Shown here in pieces: positions 61,637-64,000 of a DNA stretch of 64,000 bases (positions are counted from its first letter, which is position 1; each line of letters begins with the position of its first letter). The notes beneath the pieces are model-generated. The model saw only the letters and a list, made by a program, of their open reading frames with translations. It ran no database searches and was not told the origin of the DNA. The position numbers and the translations under genes are program-made. The stretch covers positions 1 to 64,000 of the forward strand of contig NZ_JADEWX010000007.1 in assembly GCF_015207395.1 (NCBI RefSeq). Reading direction: 5' to 3'. This DNA is from Nodosilinea sp. LEGE 07088 (GTDB lineage: Bacteria > Cyanobacteriota > Cyanobacteriia > Phormidesmidales > Phormidesmidaceae).

Positions 61637-62599
61637 ATGGCTCAATCGACCTCTGCATCCAGCAATTCTGTTCAGGCTTATTTGAAGGAAATTGGCCGTA
61701 TTTCTCGCCTCAGCCGCGAGGAGGAAATTTCTCTGGGTAAGCAGGTGCAACGATTCATGCAGCTTACTCAGCAAGCCGACAGCTTGACCAAGGCATTGGG
61801 GCGTGAGCCCACGCTAGCAGAATGGGCGACTGAAGCGAAGCTCTCTGCGACAGAGTTGAACCAGCAGATAGCTGATGGCGAGGCAGCACGCTACCGCATG
61901 GTAGAAGCCAACCTGCGTCTAGTGGTATCGATCGCAAAGAAATACACCAAGCGCAACCTCGATCTGATGGATCTGGTGCAGGAAGGAACGCTGGGCCTCC
62001 AGCGAGGGGTTGAAAAATTTGACCCCACCAAGGGATATCGATTCTCGACCTACGCCTACTGGTGGATTCGTCAGGCGGTAACCCGCGCGATCGCAGAAAA
62101 AGGGCGGTCTATTCGCCTGCCCATTCACATCTTTGAAAAGCTGACCAAAATTAAGCGAGCCCAGCGTCAGCTGGCTCAAGACCTCGGTCGCACCGCCACC
62201 CTCGAAGAAGTGGCTAACCATTTAGACATGCCCCTAGCCCAGGTGCGTAAGTTTTTAGCGCAGTCGCGGCAGCCCATGTCGCTCAATGCCCTGGTGGGGG
62301 AAAAGGGCGATACCGAGCTAGCCGATATGCTGGAAGACGAACAGGGGCAATCGCCTGAGGAATATGCCGCCCAGTCCAGTCTGAAGCAAGATATTTTTAA
62401 AGTACTCGATCGCCTCACCCCCCAGCAGCGCGAGGTTTTAGTCTTGCGCTTTGGCCTCGGCTCTGGTGAAGGATTGTCGCTTTCTAAGGTGGGCCAGCAG
62501 CTCAACGTCAGCCGTGAGCGGGTGCGCCAGATCGAGCGCGATGCGATCAAAAAGCTGCACTATGCCCGGCAAGATCTGAGAGCTTACCTGGCCAGCTAG
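61637..62599 (+). CDS. Group 2 sigma-70 factor
   Basis: 320 residues from the ATG at 61637 ([20 protein letters not shown]); TTG at 61610 is possible. Region 1.2 ([20 protein letters not shown]), region 2 ([39 protein letters not shown]), region 3 and region 4 ([37 protein letters not shown]) are complete. It lacks the long N-terminal region 1.1 of SigA, so it belongs to the alternative group 2 (SigB to SigE). Its TAG stop and that of the convergent YdcF gene use the same CTAG. Confidence 0.95.
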   Translation: MAQSTSASSNSVQAYLKEIGRISRLSREEEISLGKQVQRFMQLTQQADSLTKALGREPTLAEWATEAKLSATELNQQIADGEAARYRMVEANLRLVVSIAKKYTKRNLDLMDLVQEGTLGLQRGVEKFDPTKGYRFSTYAYWWIRQAVTRAIAEKGRSIRLPIHIFEKLTKIKRAQRQLAQDLGRTATLEEVANHLDMPLAQVRKFLAQSRQPMSLNALVGEKGDTELADMLEDEQGQSPEEYAAQSSLKQDIFKVLDRLTPQQREVLVLRFGLGSGEGLSLSKVGQQLNVSRERVRQIERDAIKKLHYARQDLRAYLAS

Positions 62600-63360
62600 T
62601 AGACAGAGGTGACATCAACGGGGTGAATTTCAGCAGTGCGAGCAAAGTAGCGCCCCATCAGCCCATAGCTAATTAAACCAATCCACTCCCGCATGACCAA
62701 AAGCCGCTCTCCCTTCGGGCCATAGTCTGCGGGTATTGGACTGGTGTGGGGAATGACCTCAAACCCCAGGCTGCGAAACGTCAACAGCGATCGCGCCATG
62801 TGGGGAAAATCAGTCACTAAAACCAATCGTTTAGCGCCGCGAGGCTTGAGTAACGCCGCTGTGAACAGAGCATTTTCATTGGTTGTTGTCGAACAGGGTT
62901 CCCCCTCAATGGATTCAGGAGGCAGCCCGTTGGCCTCTAGCATTTGGCCAATTTCAATCGCATCACCGCGACCGCTAGCAAAAATTAACGGTGCCCGCTG
63001 CTCTCTCCATAAATCGGTCACCGTTTGTACCCGACTGGCGCGAAAGCGTTCTCCCCGCCCCAGCACTACAATGGCATCGGCAGGTTGTCCGTTGTCGGCA
63101 GGAACCAGCAGCGCTAGCCCCGCCGCACCAATCTTCCCTCCCAGCGGGGACATTGCCAACCCATACACCAGCATTAGCGATAGTCCTATCAACCTGGCTT
63201 GTATGCGCCAACGCCAGGACTTTAACAACCATGGCACAGCGATCAGGCCAACCAGCATCGGGATCACCCAGCGCCGTTGTGACAGGAGGCCATAGATACG
63301 CCAGCTAAAATCAACCCATTGGCTGGCAGTATCGACTGGACAACTAGATAGTTCAACCAT
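62596..63360 (-). CDS. YdcF-family (DUF218) membrane protein
   Basis: 254 residues. Two N-terminal helices ([37 protein letters not shown]) precede a DUF218 domain: [60 protein letters not shown] and [20 protein letters not shown]. Family members are linked to cell-envelope functions (e.g. ElyC/SanA); role here unknown. The 422 bp that follow to the next gene hold a CTAG-bounded element. Confidence 0.92.
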   Translation of the reverse strand: MVELSSCPVDTASQWVDFSWRIYGLLSQRRWVIPMLVGLIAVPWLLKSWRWRIQARLIGLSLMLVYGLAMSPLGGKIGAAGLALLVPADNGQPADAIVVLGRGERFRASRVQTVTDLWREQRAPLIFASGRGDAIEIGQMLEANGLPPESIEGEPCSTTTNENALFTAALLKPRGAKRLVLVTDFPHMARSLLTFRSLGFEVIPHTSPIPADYGPKGERLLVMREWIGLISYGLMGRYFARTAEIHPVDVTSVY

Positions 63361-63562
63361 GTCACATCTTTATCAAAGCTGACAAAATCAAGCCTGACAT
63401 ATTGAAGCCGAGCTTGGCTGAGACCTGGGGTTTAGCCTGAGGGCTATCCAGCTCATTCCGATGGAGAAACCGTTCCCATAGCCGTCGTCTAGCCGTCGCC
63501 ACAACGATCAGGACATTGACATCGGTAACCTGTAGGTACTGGCTACTTGCCAGTTCGCCGTT

Positions 63563-63673
63563 CTAGTACTCTGAGGCGGAAATAACCCAGCTGTTTACTC
63601 ACGCGGAAACCCTTATGAGACCTGGGGTTCCCGTTCTGCCTTCGGCCTTCTTACGTCTGCCTTTCGGTACTAG
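63563..63673. mobile_element. CTAG-bounded small element, family C copy 4
   Basis: 111 bp match to 39062-39171. Begins CTAGTACTCTGAGGCGGAAA and ends TTTCGGTACTAG. It lies in the intergenic space between the YdcF gene and moaE and affects no stop codon. Confidence 0.8.
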
Positions 63674-63782
63674 CCTCGGCTATCTGCTGTTAGTCCTGCT
63701 CCAAGCGAGTTGGCCAGCACTATAACAGTAAACGAAGAGTCCTTAAACTAAAGACTATCTGGCAATATCCCACTCATTCTTT

Positions 63783-64000
63783 ATGCAGCTCAGCACAACT
63801 TCGGTCAGTCCCGACAGTCTGCGCATTACCTTTGCGCCCCTTTCCCTAGATGAAGTCTATGCCCAGGCCGACAGCCCGGCCAATGGGGCGATCGTGGCCA
63901 TGAGCGGCATGGTGCGCGATAACAGCGAAGGTAAACCTGTAGTAGCGCTAGAGTACCAGGCCTACGAACCCATGGCCTTAGAGGTGTTTCGTCAGATCGC
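63783..64000 (+). CDS. moaE: Molybdopterin synthase catalytic subunit, N-terminal part
   Basis: The frame runs off the window. From the ATG at 63783: MQLSTTSVSPDSLRITFAPL, then the MoaE-typical GAIVAMSGMVRDNSEGKPVV and ALEYQAYEPMALEVFRQI. MoaE with MoaD adds sulphur to precursor Z, forming molybdopterin. No conclusion on the 3' end. Confidence 0.88.
   Translation, partial: MQLSTTSVSPDSLRITFAPLSLDEVYAQADSPANGAIVAMSGMVRDNSEGKPVVALEYQAYEPMALEVFRQI

Overview
The window is a stretch of chromosome from a cyanobacterium. Evidence: GCGATCGC-type HIP1 palindromes are scattered throughout, and there are cyanobacteria-typical genes (a phycobilisome linker, ictB-like, DUF1816, DUF4327 and DUF4168 proteins, a PedR-like regulator, transaldolase with EF-hands, a Bgt-type fused amino-acid transporter). 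High GC, dense housekeeping genes and many small dispersed repeats suggest a filamentous Leptolyngbya/Nodosilinea-like lineage; that placement is inference.

Layout. 0-2.4 kb: an AT-rich type II restriction-modification island with convergent overlapping genes. 2.5-7.8 kb: class III adenylate cyclase, a zinc-ribbon membrane protein, a hypothetical gene, an ~0.8 kb gene-free AT-rich stretch and rpsD. 8-10.5 kb: divergent ATPase and fused binding protein/permease of a polar amino-acid ABC importer. 10.6-21.9 kb: secreted hypotheticals, an isochorismatase-family hydrolase, a giant PstS-like/WD40/TPR/DUF4912 protein, the alpha-E plus ATP-grasp pair (split by a Uma2 gene and two small mobile elements), and transaldolase. 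22-36 kb: ictB-like, lipid/heme-related small enzymes, a DMT exporter, a low-complexity lipoprotein, a TrmH-type rRNA methyltransferase, HxlR regulator, lipA, L,D-transpeptidase, an oxidoreductase. 35-52 kb: CNNM transporter, tRNA-Met, pyrE, a broken methyltransferase, a ferritin-like protein, hisS, pedR, a class A PBP, tyrS, PBS linker, rph, a degenerate CobA/BtuR homologue, dcd, dnaG. 52.1-52.6 kb: relic of a Tn7-like, probably type V-K CRISPR-associated, transposon beside tRNA-Gly. 52.9-64 kb: siroheme genes, Hsp20, dinB, folC, a metallophosphoesterase, a TonB-like protein, a group 2 sigma factor, a YdcF protein and the start of moaE.

The most unusual content is mobile and mostly non-coding. 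Nine small elements (about 80-110 bp, one carrying a nested element) are each bounded on both sides by CTAG. In four of them one flanking CTAG contains the TAG stop codon of a neighbouring gene, so insertion left the reading frame intact. Two of them abut and share one CTAG. A second family (about 103 bp, TIR TACCAAATCC) has jumped into one of these elements with a TAA duplication and has also truncated a methyltransferase gene. At 52.4-52.6 kb, an array of TGTC/GACA motifs ends 4 nt from the tRNA-Gly 3' end. About 30 bp inside it lies a 17-18 nt match to the same tRNA, positioned as a homing spacer would be, with a GTG PAM and about 58 bp between PAM and insertion point.
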